NCBI RefSeq assembly: GCF_900112685.1 | Contig: NZ_FOMS01000009.1 | Span: forward strand, 174,241 to 238,240 | Length of the DNA: 64,000 bases | Source of the DNA: Roseivivax sediminis | GTDB lineage: Bacteria > Pseudomonadota > Alphaproteobacteria > Rhodobacterales > Rhodobacteraceae | Direction: 5' to 3' | Shown here: positions 18,080-27,066 of the stretch, piece after piece | How positions within the stretch are numbered: position 1 is the first letter of the stretch | How the letters are laid out: each line of letters begins with the position of its first letter | Position numbers and translations under genes: made by a program | The notes under the pieces: model-generated | Database searches by the model: none | Told to the model about the DNA's origin: nothing | What the model saw: only the letters and a program-made list of their open reading frames with translations

Positions 18080-20794
18080 TCAGGAGAAGGCGAAGTCCTC
18101 CGGACCCAGCTCCGGCAGCGACACGTCAGTCAAGAAGATCTCGTGCCCGCCGTAGCTCAGCAACGTACCCCCGGCGACCGCGGCGGGCGAAAGCGCGTCA
18201 AGATACCCCGCGTGCCCCGATCCCGGTGCGTTGTCGATGCCGCTCAGACGCAGCAGGTCGCTGCCGGGATCGAAGTCCGCGATGACGTCGCGCTCCGCGG
18301 CCGTCAGGTTGTTGAAGACGAACACGTCGCGGCCACTGCCGCCGATCAGCGTGTCGTCGCCAAGCCCACCGTTCAGCGTGTCGGCGCCGGCACCGCCATC
18401 GATCCGGTCGTTTCCGGCGCCGCCCGCCGCGAAATCGGCGCCGTCGCCCGCATCGACCAGGTCGTCGCCGTCGCCTGCGCCGATCCGGTCGTTGCCGCGC
18501 CCACCGGACAAGGTGTCGATACCGCCGCCGCCGCCAAGGCTGTCGTCGCCCACACCGCCGCGCACACGGTCCGTACCATCGCCGGCCCCGGAAGTGTCGT
18601 TGCCGGATCCGCCGTCGAGTTCATCCGCGCCGAAGCCGCCGTTGACGATATCGTGGCCGAATCCGCCGAAGATCGTGTCTTCGCCGCGCCCACCGCCAAC
18701 GGTGTCGCTGCCGTCACCGGCATGGATCCCGTCCGCGCCGAAGCCGCCGCCGATATTGTCGTTTCCGTCGCCCCCGTGGATCGTGTCGTTTCCGCCGGAA
18801 CCCGCCACTTCGTCGTCACCGCCGCCGCCGAAGAGGCTGTCGAGTCCCTCTCCACCCAGAATCGTGTCGTCACCCTCCGTGCCGGTGAGCGTGTCTGCGC
18901 CGTCGGTTCCGGCGATCCGTCGGCCGCCGGAGGCGCCGCCGCTGTCCGCCGGGTCCGATCCGAGCGGTGGTTCGACCACCACCTGCGGCGTCGGGCTTAG
19001 GTCCGGCGCAGGAGCAGGTTCCGGAGATGGCTCCGGGTCCGGCGCCGGATCGGGCTCCGGGGTCGCTTCGGGCTCCGGGGACGGCACTGGCTCCGGCGCG
19101 GGGGCAGGTTCCAGGGACGGCTCACGTTGCGGTGTCGGGCCGGATTCTGGCGCAGGTTCCGGCTCGGGCTCCGGCGCCGCCGCGGTCAGCAGTTGCGACA
19201 AAGACACGGTCGCGTCGGAGAAGGCGAAACGCTCAACCTCCTCGAAATAGTCGCTGCCCGCAGCGGAGGTCACGCGCACGCCGGCCCCCTCCTCCACGGC
19301 GGTCGCGCCCGCCAGCGTCGCGGCGAACACCGCGACATCGGTTCCGGCGCCGCCGAGCACTGTGTCGTCGCCCGCCCCGGCATCGAGCCGATTGTCGGCG
19401 CTGTTGCCCCGCAGCCAGTCGTCGCCGCTGCCGGTGCGCGCCGCCTCGATCACCGTGGTCGTGGCGATCACCAGCCCGCCCGCGACGCCCCCGGCATCCG
19501 AGGCCGCCCCGCTGCGCAGGTCGATCCGCTGTGCCTCGGTCACGGTCGACAGGTCCAGTAGGTCGTCGCCGCCGGTGTCGTGGATCGTGAAGGTCACGCG
19601 GCCTCTGCTCCAGAACGAGGCCGGTGCGCTTTCACTGTCGTAAAGGATGCCGAAGGCGGTGCCGAGCGTACCGCCGACGTTGGAATTGGCGCCCCAGACC
19701 GTGTCGCCGGGATGCGCCTCCGCCGGGCCGTAGAGCGCCTCTATCGCCAGGATGTCCGCCAGCATCGGCGTCAGCGCGATAACGTGGTCCCCCGCCACGT
19801 TGGGGTTCTCGTCCGGGTGGAAATAGCTCATCACCGACAACAGCGTGCTGTCATTGGCGAAGATATTGCCGGTACCGAAGATGGCAGAACCGGAATAGGG
19901 ACCCATGTGACCGAGGCCGAGCGCGTGGCCGATCTCGTGCAGGTAGGTCTCGAGACTGTAACTGTCGTAGGTCGTCCCGTAATCCGCGACCCATTCCTTG
20001 CCGACATTGACGCTCGACCGCGTGTTGATCCCCGACGACAGCCAATAGGCGTCGGGCCCGGCGAAGGCCCCGGAATTCTCGTCGTCGAAGGTGATGTCGG
20101 CGGAGCCAGTGACCTCCGTGAAACTCAGCGCGCTGACGCTCTCCCAGGCTTCCAGCGCCCACCGCGCGAGCGTCTGGGCGGCCTCGGTCAGCCCCGTGAG
20201 GCTGACCGTCAGCACCCCGCTCGGACCGGGGTCGAAGCGCAGCGGCATCGGCGCGCCCCATTCGTACTCGGTCAGGAACACTGCCGCGGTCTCGGCGCTC
20301 ACCTCCTCGGGCGTGGCGACGACGCGGTAGGTCCCGGTCTCGGTATCGTACGAGGCGACCTCGAGGAAATGGGTGCCGCCGTGCACCGCGGTGTAGGTGA
20401 TGGCCGAGAAGGCGTTACCATGCCCGGATATGTCGTCGTTGAATGCCAGTTCGGTGCCGTCGGCGCCGCGCAGGGTCAACACCGTGTCGTTCAGCCCGGC
20501 GTATTCGCCTCCCGTGCCCCAGGCGAGCAGCACGTAGGTTTCGTCAGCCTCCAGCTCGACCCTGATCCAGTCTGTGTCGCTGCCGGTGGCGATCTCGCCC
20601 TCGAAGATGCCGTCCACCGAGACCGCGTATCCGGTACCCGTGCCGGCCGGCGCGTCCGCCTCTTCTGCCGCGCCGGTGGCCGGCAGCGTTTCGGCCACCA
20701 GGCCGAGGGTGGCCGCGCCCGTCATGTCGTCGATGTCCTGGCCGAGCGCGGCCTTGCGGAGGATGTAATCGCGAGAGTCGCAAATGGTGCACAT
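18080..20794 (-). CDS. Serralysin-family metalloprotease (M10) with RTX tail
   Basis: Secreted zinc endopeptidase, about 904 residues. Start [10 protein letters not shown] at 20794 fits the MCTxC N-terminus common in alphaproteobacterial serralysins. A beta-sandwich resembling a PPC (pre-peptidase C-terminal) domain covers about residues 55-160, unusually placed before the catalytic domain. The catalytic domain has [11 protein letters not shown] at 286-296 (HExxHxxGxxH zinc ligands and catalytic Glu) and the Met-turn VMSYF at 321-325. A long linker of Pro-Glu/Ala repeats (about 555-630) leads to about 16 RTX nonapeptides and the end EDFAFS. No dedicated inhibitor or secretion gene is adjacent. 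Role: extracellular protein degradation. Confidence 0.92.
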   Translation of the reverse strand: MCTICDSRDYILRKAALGQDIDDMTGAATLGLVAETLPATGAAEEADAPAGTGTGYAVSVDGIFEGEIATGSDTDWIRVELEADETYVLLAWGTGGEYAGLNDTVLTLRGADGTELAFNDDISGHGNAFSAITYTAVHGGTHFLEVASYDTETGTYRVVATPEEVSAETAAVFLTEYEWGAPMPLRFDPGPSGVLTVSLTGLTEAAQTLARWALEAWESVSALSFTEVTGSADITFDDENSGAFAGPDAYWLSSGINTRSSVNVGKEWVADYGTTYDSYSLETYLHEIGHALGLGHMGPYSGSAIFGTGNIFANDSTLLSVMSYFHPDENPNVAGDHVIALTPMLADILAIEALYGPAEAHPGDTVWGANSNVGGTLGTAFGILYDSESAPASFWSRGRVTFTIHDTGGDDLLDLSTVTEAQRIDLRSGAASDAGGVAGGLVIATTTVIEAARTGSGDDWLRGNSADNRLDAGAGDDTVLGGAGTDVAVFAATLAGATAVEEGAGVRVTSAAGSDYFEEVERFAFSDATVSLSQLLTAAAPEPEPEPAPESGPTPQREPSLEPAPAPEPVPSPEPEATPEPDPAPDPEPSPEPAPAPDLSPTPQVVVEPPLGSDPADSGGASGGRRIAGTDGADTLTGTEGDDTILGGEGLDSLFGGGGDDEVAGSGGNDTIHGGDGNDNIGGGFGADGIHAGDGSDTVGGGRGEDTIFGGFGHDIVNGGFGADELDGGSGNDTSGAGDGTDRVRGGVGDDSLGGGGGIDTLSGGRGNDRIGAGDGDDLVDAGDGADFAAGGAGNDRIDGGAGADTLNGGLGDDTLIGGSGRDVFVFNNLTAAERDVIADFDPGSDLLRLSGIDNAPGSGHAGYLDALSPAAVAGGTLLSYGGHEIFLTDVSLPELGPEDFAFS

Positions 20795-20946
20795 GAAGCT
20801 TGTCGCCTGTCGTCCCATTTCGGACCGCCCGGCCCGGGTGCGCGCCGAGGCAGGTCAGATTTCAGTTCATCGGGGGATTTTTCGCCGCGCATTCTGGCCA
20901 ATTCGTGGTCTGGCTGCGGCATGCGGCCGCCATTGCCGGCCAATTT

Positions 20947-23433
20947 TCAAAGGAATAGAAAGTCCTGCTGGTCGAGAGCGCCTGGCGCGACGCCATCCAG
21001 GACGATGGCGTGACCGTCGTAGATCACCTTTGCCCCGCCCTGCGCGGCCTCGATCTCGAGCGCGGAGTACTTGCCCGCCGCGCCCTGTCCGGCGATGCCG
21101 CGTATCAGGAGCGTGTCGAGGTCCGGCTGGAAATCGAGGATCACGTCCCGCTCCCCTTGCGTCATCCGGTTGAACACGAAGGTGTCGGCACCGAGGCCGC
21201 CCTCGAGCACGTCGTCGCCCTCGCCACCGTTCAGCGTGTCGGCGCCGGCGCCGCCCTCCAGCCGGTCGTTGCGCCCGCCGCCGGCCAGGAAGTCGCTGCC
21301 GTTGCCGCCCTTCACGGTGTCGTCGCCTTCGCCGCCGCCGAGCCGGTCGTCGCCGTCATGGCCCGACAGGACGTCGCGCCCGGTGCCGCCGCCGAGGTCG
21401 TCGTTGCCGGCATTGCCCTGCACCCGGTCGTCGCCGTAGCCGGCGCCGATGGTGTCGTCTCCGCCGTTGCCCTGCAGCCGGTCGTTGCCGGCGCCGGCGG
21501 CGATCACGTCATGGCCGCCGCCCCCGTCGATGCTGTCGTCGCCGTGACCGCCGCCCAGCGTGTCCCGCCCCGCTCCGCCGTTCAGCGTGTCGTTGCCACG
21601 GCCGCCGCCGACATTGTCGCGCCCGTCGCCGGCATGGACGAGGTCATTGCCATGCGAGGCCGCGATCACGTCGTCGCCCGCCCCGCCATTGAGCGTGTCG
21701 TGCCCACCGCGCCCCAGCAGCGTGTCGTCGCCGGCAGTGCCGGTCAGGCGGTCGCCCGCCTCGGTACCCTCGAGCCGTTCGCCGCGGTTGCCGTCATCGA
21801 CCGGCTGCGGCGAGGGGTCGGGGTCGGACGCTTCGAAATCCGGATCGTCACCGTCGAAGCCGCCGGCGTCGGGGGGCATGACCGGGCCGGGCACGGTGTC
21901 CGGGAACGGATCGGGCGCGGGCGCGGGCTCCGCTGTCTGCACCGGGCCGAGCGTGACCGGCGCGCGGCTCGTCTCCAGCGTCACCAGCCGCGCGATGTCC
22001 GCCGCGCTGAGCGTCGTGCCGGAGGCGCTGGTCAGGACCAGCTCCTCGCCCGCGAAGCGCAGGATGGCGCCGGTGCCCGTCTCCCTCACGTCGATCTGGT
22101 CGAGCGTGTAGAGGAACGGCCACAGCGACAGGTCGATCCGGTCCTGGCCGGGGGTCACGTCCGCGATCCGGTCGCTCCGCCCGTCGTGGCGCAGAAGGAA
22201 GGTGTCGGCGCCGGCGCCGCCGCGCAAGTCGTCGCTGCCCGGCCCGTCGAAGAGCACGTCGTCGCCCGCGCCGCCGTCGATCGTGCCGCTGCCCGAGACC
22301 AGCGACAGAAGGTCGGCGCCGGCGGTCCCCGTCAGCGCGCCGGAATCGGCACGCGCCACACGGCCGACCGTGCCGAGATCGAGCGTGAAGATCCCCGCGC
22401 CCACCTGCCCCTCGGCCCGGCCGGCGAAGACCGCGCCGGTCGCTGTCGGCACACCCGCGAGCGCGACCAGATCGTCGAGCATGCCGGTCCCGGTCTCTTC
22501 CAGCGTCTCGACATGGACAAGCTTGCCTTCCACCGTCAGCCGGAAGAGCGACAGGCCCTCGTCCATACCGGAGGCGGCGACGAAGACATGCCCGCCCACC
22601 GTTACCGTTTCGACGTGGCCGACCCCCTGGAACCGGGTGTCCAGCGTGTCGAGGACGTGATCGGTCGGCACCAGCTCGCCGTCCGACCGCACACGCATGA
22701 CCGTCAGGCTCGACGAGCCCGAAGCCCCGGCGATCAGGTAGGCGACGCCGCCGATCTCAGCCGGGGCGAGCGCGGAGACGGTCTGGACCGGCAATCCGTC
22801 CTCGGCGCCGACATGCGCTTCGGCCCCGAGACGACCGGACGCGCCAATTCGGAAACCGCTGATGCCGTTTCCGGTGGCCGAACCCGCGTAAAGATACGTG
22901 CCCTGCCCCGTCTCCACCACGGCGAGGTCGGCGACCGCGTCGAGGTACCGGGCACCGTTGTCCGACGTCGTCTGTCGCTCGCCGGGGCGCCCCGCCGCCG
23001 AGAGGGAGAATCCTGTGATGCCAGCCCCGTCCGCCGGCGCGACGTAGAGATAGGTGCCGCCGCCGGCCTCGGCCGCGATCACGGTCGCGCGGTCGGCGGC
23101 GAGGCCGCCCTCGTCCAGGTAGGCGCTCTGCCCGCTGCCGCCGCCGGCGGCGAGATGCGCCATTGCGGTGTCGATCACCACCTGCGGCAGGCTGCCGGCA
23201 TGACCCTCGACCGCGAGCGCCACGCGGCTGGCCGGCGTGTGCCAGTCGGTGCCGCCGGTACGGGCGAGACCGCCACCGGACGGCGACAGCATGTCCGTGC
23301 CGCCATGGACGTCGTCGGCGACCGCGATGCGGACCGCGCCACCGTCCAGAACGGCGCTCATCGAGACCGGACCGGCCGGCACATCGAACCCGCCCCCGGA
23401 CTCGCGGCCCGAAGCGCTGAAAGAGACCGGCAT
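20947..23433 (-). CDS. RTX protein with N-terminal beta-propeller
   Basis: About 828 residues; ATG at 23433. The N-terminal 370 residues contain repeating blades of the form TYLYxxxxxxxGIxGFxxxxxGxL, a lactonase/YVTN-like beta-propeller arrangement. A first short RTX segment (about 370-420) is followed by a Pro/Asp-rich linker and a terminal array of about 20 nonapeptides (plus-strand about 21180-21770), ending QQDFLFL. No signal peptide is present, so type I export is inferred. It is the first of the six RTX genes in transcription order. Enzymatic activity cannot be assigned. Confidence 0.8.
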   Translation of the reverse strand: MPVSFSASGRESGGGFDVPAGPVSMSAVLDGGAVRIAVADDVHGGTDMLSPSGGGLARTGGTDWHTPASRVALAVEGHAGSLPQVVIDTAMAHLAAGGGSGQSAYLDEGGLAADRATVIAAEAGGGTYLYVAPADGAGITGFSLSAAGRPGERQTTSDNGARYLDAVADLAVVETGQGTYLYAGSATGNGISGFRIGASGRLGAEAHVGAEDGLPVQTVSALAPAEIGGVAYLIAGASGSSSLTVMRVRSDGELVPTDHVLDTLDTRFQGVGHVETVTVGGHVFVAASGMDEGLSLFRLTVEGKLVHVETLEETGTGMLDDLVALAGVPTATGAVFAGRAEGQVGAGIFTLDLGTVGRVARADSGALTGTAGADLLSLVSGSGTIDGGAGDDVLFDGPGSDDLRGGAGADTFLLRHDGRSDRIADVTPGQDRIDLSLWPFLYTLDQIDVRETGTGAILRFAGEELVLTSASGTTLSAADIARLVTLETSRAPVTLGPVQTAEPAPAPDPFPDTVPGPVMPPDAGGFDGDDPDFEASDPDPSPQPVDDGNRGERLEGTEAGDRLTGTAGDDTLLGRGGHDTLNGGAGDDVIAASHGNDLVHAGDGRDNVGGGRGNDTLNGGAGRDTLGGGHGDDSIDGGGGHDVIAAGAGNDRLQGNGGDDTIGAGYGDDRVQGNAGNDDLGGGTGRDVLSGHDGDDRLGGGEGDDTVKGGNGSDFLAGGGRNDRLEGGAGADTLNGGEGDDVLEGGLGADTFVFNRMTQGERDVILDFQPDLDTLLIRGIAGQGAAGKYSALEIEAAQGGAKVIYDGHAIVLDGVAPGALDQQDFLFL

Positions 23434-23563
23434 GGCCCGCCCTCACCCCAAATTTTCCCACGGGACAGGCAATGCCGGGGCGCGGCGACACTGCTGGGGG
23501 AAGATTGGGGCGGAACGGCGAACAATCGCCGCAATACATCTCAAATTGATGCGGGCGGCCCGC

Positions 23564-23791
23564 TCAGCGACCTGGCAGCGCGACGATGCGCTGCGGGCTT
23601 TCGGCCTCGGCCACGAGGACGCAGGCCGTCGGCTGCCCGTGCCCGGCGGCGGCCCGCCGCGCGCCGAAGCGGTCGCAGAGGCCGCCGGGAAGCTCGGTCT
23701 TCGCGCCCCCGGCCCGGCAGATATGGCCCGGCTGCGCCGATCCGACGGAGATGGCGGACAACACCTCTGCCAGCACCAATCGCGCGATCAT
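23564..23791 (-). CDS. Small putative secreted protein, translationally coupled to kdsD
   Basis: A 75-residue frame whose ATG overlaps the kdsD stop as ATGA, a classical coupling arrangement. It starts with a hydrophobic stretch (MIARLVLAEVLSAISVGSAQ) that could be a signal peptide, followed by two cysteines and a basic middle. No family is recognised. Composition is compatible with coding DNA but the frame is short, and a competing minus-strand frame (23541-23852) covers the same bases, so existence is plausible rather than proven. Confidence 0.4.
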   Translation of the reverse strand: MIARLVLAEVLSAISVGSAQPGHICRAGGAKTELPGGLCDRFGARRAAAGHGQPTACVLVAEAESPQRIVALPGR

Positions 23792-24759
23792 GCCACGCCA
23801 GCGCGCAGGCAGTCGTGGATATGCAGAACGCCCTGCGGATGTCCGTCGTCATCGACCACCAGCAACACGGAGATCTTGCGCTCGTTCAGCCGGGCCAGCG
23901 CCCCCGCGGCCAGTTCGTCGGGCGTGACGGTCACAGGATGACGCGTGGCGATCTGCCCGGCGGTGCGCGAGGACAGATGTTCCATGTGCCGCCGCAGGTC
24001 GCCGTCCGTCACGACGCCGAATAGCCTCCCGTCCTCGGCCACCACCGCGGCGATGCCGAAGCCCTTGGCCGACATGACCAGCATCGTCTCGGTCATCCGG
24101 GTGTCGGGATCGACCAGCGGCAGCGCGTCCGGACCGTGCATCAGGTCCGACACCCGCATCATCTGCGCCCCGAGCTTGCCGCCCGGATGAAAGTCCCGGA
24201 AATGCCGGGTCTCGAAGCCCCGCGCGGTCATCAGCGCAACGGCGATGGCATCACCGAGCGCCATCATCAGCGTTGTCGACGTGGTCGGCGCCATGCCGAT
24301 CGGGCAAGCCTCCTTCGTCGGCGGCAGGGTCAGGCGCAGCGACGCCGCCCGCATCAACGTCGAATCCGGCCGCGAGGACAGGCCGATGACGGGAATGTCG
24401 AAGCGCGCGCAATAGGCAATGACGTCGGCCAGCTCCGCCGTCTCGCCGCTGTTGGACAGCATCAGGCAGGCATCGCCCGGTGCGATCATCCCCAGGTCGC
24501 CGTGGCTCGCCTCCCCGGCGTGCACGAAGTAGGACGGCGTGCCGGTCGAGGCGAGCGTCGCTGAGATCTTGCGCCCGACATGCCCCGATTTGCCGATGCC
24601 GCAGACGATCACGCGGCCCGTCAGCCCCAGGAACAGATCGACCACCGCCGGCAGATCCGTCGGTAGCGCGTCGCCCAGCGCGCCCAGCGCCTCGGCCTCG
24701 AGCGCGAGGACCCGGCGTGCGCTGGCGGCGGCGTCGAATTCGGAGGCGGTGTCGGGCAT
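23788..24759 (-). CDS. kdsD: Arabinose-5-phosphate isomerase (KdsD/KpsF family)
   Basis: Converts ribulose 5-phosphate to arabinose 5-phosphate, the first step to Kdo. About 323 residues, matching the family. The SIS domain is visible at about 40-180 with GIGKSGHVGRKISATLASTG and the histidine-containing HAGEASHGDLGMI, followed by two CBS domains (about 205-320). The ATG at 24759 has AAAGGTG upstream; the longer frame to 24846 is rejected. It is divergent from the phosphohexomutase at 24898. KpsF paralogues often belong to capsule loci, so this copy may serve the capsule exporter some 20 kb away, or LPS. Confidence 0.9.
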   Translation of the reverse strand: MPDTASEFDAAASARRVLALEAEALGALGDALPTDLPAVVDLFLGLTGRVIVCGIGKSGHVGRKISATLASTGTPSYFVHAGEASHGDLGMIAPGDACLMLSNSGETAELADVIAYCARFDIPVIGLSSRPDSTLMRAASLRLTLPPTKEACPIGMAPTTSTTLMMALGDAIAVALMTARGFETRHFRDFHPGGKLGAQMMRVSDLMHGPDALPLVDPDTRMTETMLVMSAKGFGIAAVVAEDGRLFGVVTDGDLRRHMEHLSSRTAGQIATRHPVTVTPDELAAGALARLNERKISVLLVVDDDGHPQGVLHIHDCLRAGVA

Positions 24760-24897
24760 GGGGCGCACCTTTCGCGGAAATGTGCTCGCGGGCATAGCAA
24801 ACGCGGCCGCAAAGCGGAATGGCGGCAAGCGGGGGCTTGAGCGCACACGCGGGATGGCGCATCACGTCGCCGACCCCATTTTGCAGGAGTGGCCCCC

Positions 24898-26292
24898 ATG
24901 TCCCCCAAGTTCGGCACGAGCGGCCTGCGCGGCCTCGCGACGGAGCTGACGCCGGAGCTCGTCACCGATTACGTCCGCGCCTTTCTCGCCGCCTGCCCTG
25001 TGGGCGGCGGCGTGCATGTTGGGCGCGATCTGCGTGACAGCTCCCCGGCGATCGCCGGCGCGGTGATCGACGCGCTGCGCGGCGCCGGGGTCCGGGCCAC
25101 CGATTGCGGCGTGCTGCCGACACCGGCGCTGGCGCTCGCGGCGATGGACGCCGGCGAAGGCGCGGTGATGGTCACCGGCAGCCACATCCCCGCCGACCGC
25201 AACGGGCTGAAGTTCTATGTCCCCTCCGGGGAGATCGCCAAGACCGACGAGACGGCAATCACTGCCGCGCTCGGCGCCGGCGCGCCCGACGCGGCCCACG
25301 CGCCGCTGGCGGAGGATCCCGGCGCGATTGACCGCTACCGCGACCGCTATGCCGCCGCCTTCGGGCCAGAGGCGCTGCACGGGCTTCGCGTGGGGGTCTA
25401 CCAGCACAGCTCCGTCGCGCGCGACGTGATGGTGGAGGTGGTCGAGGCGCTCGGCGGCACCGCCGTCGCGCTGGCCCGGTCGGACAGCTTCGTGCCGGTG
25501 GACACCGAGGCGCTGGAGCCCGAGATGCGCGCGATGCTCGCCGGCTGGTGCAGCGAGCATGGGCTCGACGCGGTGATCTCGACCGACGGGGACGCGGACC
25601 GCCCGATGCTGGCCGATGCCACCGGCCGCGTGGTGCCGGGCGATGTCCTGGGCGCGCTGACGGCGCGGGCGCTGGGGGCGAAGATCCTGTGCACACCGGT
25701 CTCGGCCAATTCGATGATCACGGAGATGCCCGACTTCTCCGCGATCAAGCGCACGCGCATCGGATCGCCGTTCGTGATCGCGGCAATGGAAGAGGTGCTG
25801 AGCGCGGACCCCGCCGCCCCGGTGGTCGGCTACGAGCCGAATGGCGGGTTCCTCCTCGGCTTTGCCGCCGAAGGGCCGGCCGGACCGCTGGCGCCGCTGA
25901 TGACCCGCGACTGTCTGCTGCCGATCCTTGCCCCGCTCGCCGCCGCGCGCGAGGCGGGCGGGATCGCGGCACTCGTCGCGGATCTGCCGCCGCGCTTCAC
26001 CGCCGCTGACCGCATCAAGGACGTGCCGAGCGACGCCTCCACGGCCTTCCTTGCCGCGCTGGCGGAAGATTCGGGGCGGCGTGCCGAGATCTTCGACGCC
26101 GGCAGCCCCGAATCGGCCATCGATCTGACCGACGGGCTGCGCGTGTCGTTCGGATCGGGCGAGGTGGTGCACCTGCGCGCGTCGGGCAACGCGCCCGAGG
26201 CACGCGTCTACGCCGAGGCGGCAACGGCAGAGAGGGCGGAGGCGCTGGTGGCCCGCCACATCGCCGCGCTCGCAGCTGCCCTGAAGGGCTGA
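24898..26292 (+). CDS. Phosphomannomutase/phosphoglucomutase family protein
   Basis: Alpha-D-phosphohexomutase, 464 residues. The phosphoserine loop VTGSHIPADRNGLKFY (Ser95), the metal loop STDGDADRPM, the sugar-specificity region GYEPNGGF, and the phosphate-binding loop RASGNAPEAR at the C-terminus are all present in the usual order. AGGAG sits 8 bases before the ATG at 24898; an upstream in-frame GTG at 24889 overlaps it and is less likely. Substrate specificity (mannose versus glucosamine or glucose phosphate) is not decided by these motifs. Its divergent neighbour KdsD suggests a role in capsule or LPS sugar supply. Confidence 0.85.
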   Translation: MSPKFGTSGLRGLATELTPELVTDYVRAFLAACPVGGGVHVGRDLRDSSPAIAGAVIDALRGAGVRATDCGVLPTPALALAAMDAGEGAVMVTGSHIPADRNGLKFYVPSGEIAKTDETAITAALGAGAPDAAHAPLAEDPGAIDRYRDRYAAAFGPEALHGLRVGVYQHSSVARDVMVEVVEALGGTAVALARSDSFVPVDTEALEPEMRAMLAGWCSEHGLDAVISTDGDADRPMLADATGRVVPGDVLGALTARALGAKILCTPVSANSMITEMPDFSAIKRTRIGSPFVIAAMEEVLSADPAAPVVGYEPNGGFLLGFAAEGPAGPLAPLMTRDCLLPILAPLAAAREAGGIAALVADLPPRFTAADRIKDVPSDASTAFLAALAEDSGRRAEIFDAGSPESAIDLTDGLRVSFGSGEVVHLRASGNAPEARVYAEAATAERAEALVARHIAALAAALKG

Positions 26293-26302
26293 GCCCGGCG
26301 GG

Positions 26303-26926
26303 TCAGAGCAGCACGCCGCGCATCCGCGCGCGCCATGTGGACACCTGGTCCATGATCTCGGGCGGCCAGCAATCGTAAGCGGTGAGGCCCAGCTCGGTCA
26401 GCCGAGCACGAACCGCGGCCATGCGGTCCGGCTCAACCCCGACTTCGATGATCGACGAGACGTAGGACGCGAAGGTCGGCCGGGACCATCCGGCCAGATC
26501 GGCGAGTTCCTGATGCACCCAGTCGAGACCGTGCAGCGGATGTTTTTCGTCCTCGATCCGCCCGAACATGTGCACGCCGCAGCCAGTACAGGCATGGCGC
26601 AGGATCGGTACGGAGGGATCGACCACCTCCAGCTTGTCCTCGTTCTGCATGATCGTGACCTTCCCGCGCGGAACCGCGGCGACGAGCGAAAAGAGCGCGC
26701 CCACGGGCTTCCAGCAGCGTGTGCAGCCGCACAGATGCGGGTGGACCGACTGCGCCGCAACCTCGATCACAACGCGGTCCTCGGGACAGTGACAGCGCAG
26801 GGCACTGCCGGGGAAATTCTCGGCCCGCTCCGGCAGGCCTGCATCGAAGAGAGGGTGCAGCGCGACATGGTCAAACCGTTCGGTCACGTCGGACTCGGAG
26901 CCGAACAATGTGGAGAGAAATCGCAT
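26303..26926 (-). CDS. gfa: S-(hydroxymethyl)glutathione synthase (Gfa)
   Basis: Glutathione-dependent formaldehyde-activating enzyme that speeds condensation of formaldehyde with glutathione, feeding formaldehyde oxidation to formate. 207 residues. Zinc-ligand cysteines are visible as RCHCPED, the CGCTRCWKPVGALFS block and HACTGCGVHMFGR, with the conserved SSIIEVGVEPDRM segment near the end. The start is uncertain: GTG at 26887 would give a length nearer other Gfa proteins. No adh (FlhA/GS-FDH) gene is adjacent. It ends 10 bases from the convergent phosphohexomutase. Its presence fits the C1 metabolism further right. Confidence 0.88.
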   Translation of the reverse strand: MRFLSTLFGSESDVTERFDHVALHPLFDAGLPERAENFPGSALRCHCPEDRVVIEVAAQSVHPHLCGCTRCWKPVGALFSLVAAVPRGKVTIMQNEDKLEVVDPSVPILRHACTGCGVHMFGRIEDEKHPLHGLDWVHQELADLAGWSRPTFASYVSSIIEVGVEPDRMAAVRARLTELGLTAYDCWPPEIMDQVSTWRARMRGVLL

Positions 26927-26973
26927 CTGGCCCTCGCTCTGGCGTTCGCTGTTCCGCCCTCCTAGCGTGCCCG

Positions 26974-26995
26974 GCGCCGGCTTTGAAGCCGGCGC
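26974..26995. repeat. Perfect hairpin between divergent gfa and HDAC-family genes
   Basis: Inverted repeat GCGCCGGCTT / AAGCCGGCGC with a 2-base loop, 48 bases upstream of gfa and 72 bases upstream of the gene at 27067. It could be an operator or a folded leader element; no protein can be named. Confidence 0.4.
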
Positions 26996-27066
26996 GGGAC
27001 ACGCACGGTTGACCGAAGCGCGCGGGGCGCGTTCTCTGACCTTGAGCCGATGCCGGAGATCGTCCC

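Noticed and set aside
4738..23433. Type I secretion genes for the RTX proteins
   Set aside because: None of the open frames shows an HlyB-type ABC/peptidase, HlyD or TolC pattern; the KpsT ATPase is of the polysaccharide type.
21010..24024. Plus-strand frame of 1004 codons
   Set aside because: Antisense shadow of the propeller-RTX gene and kdsD region, with no recognisable domain.
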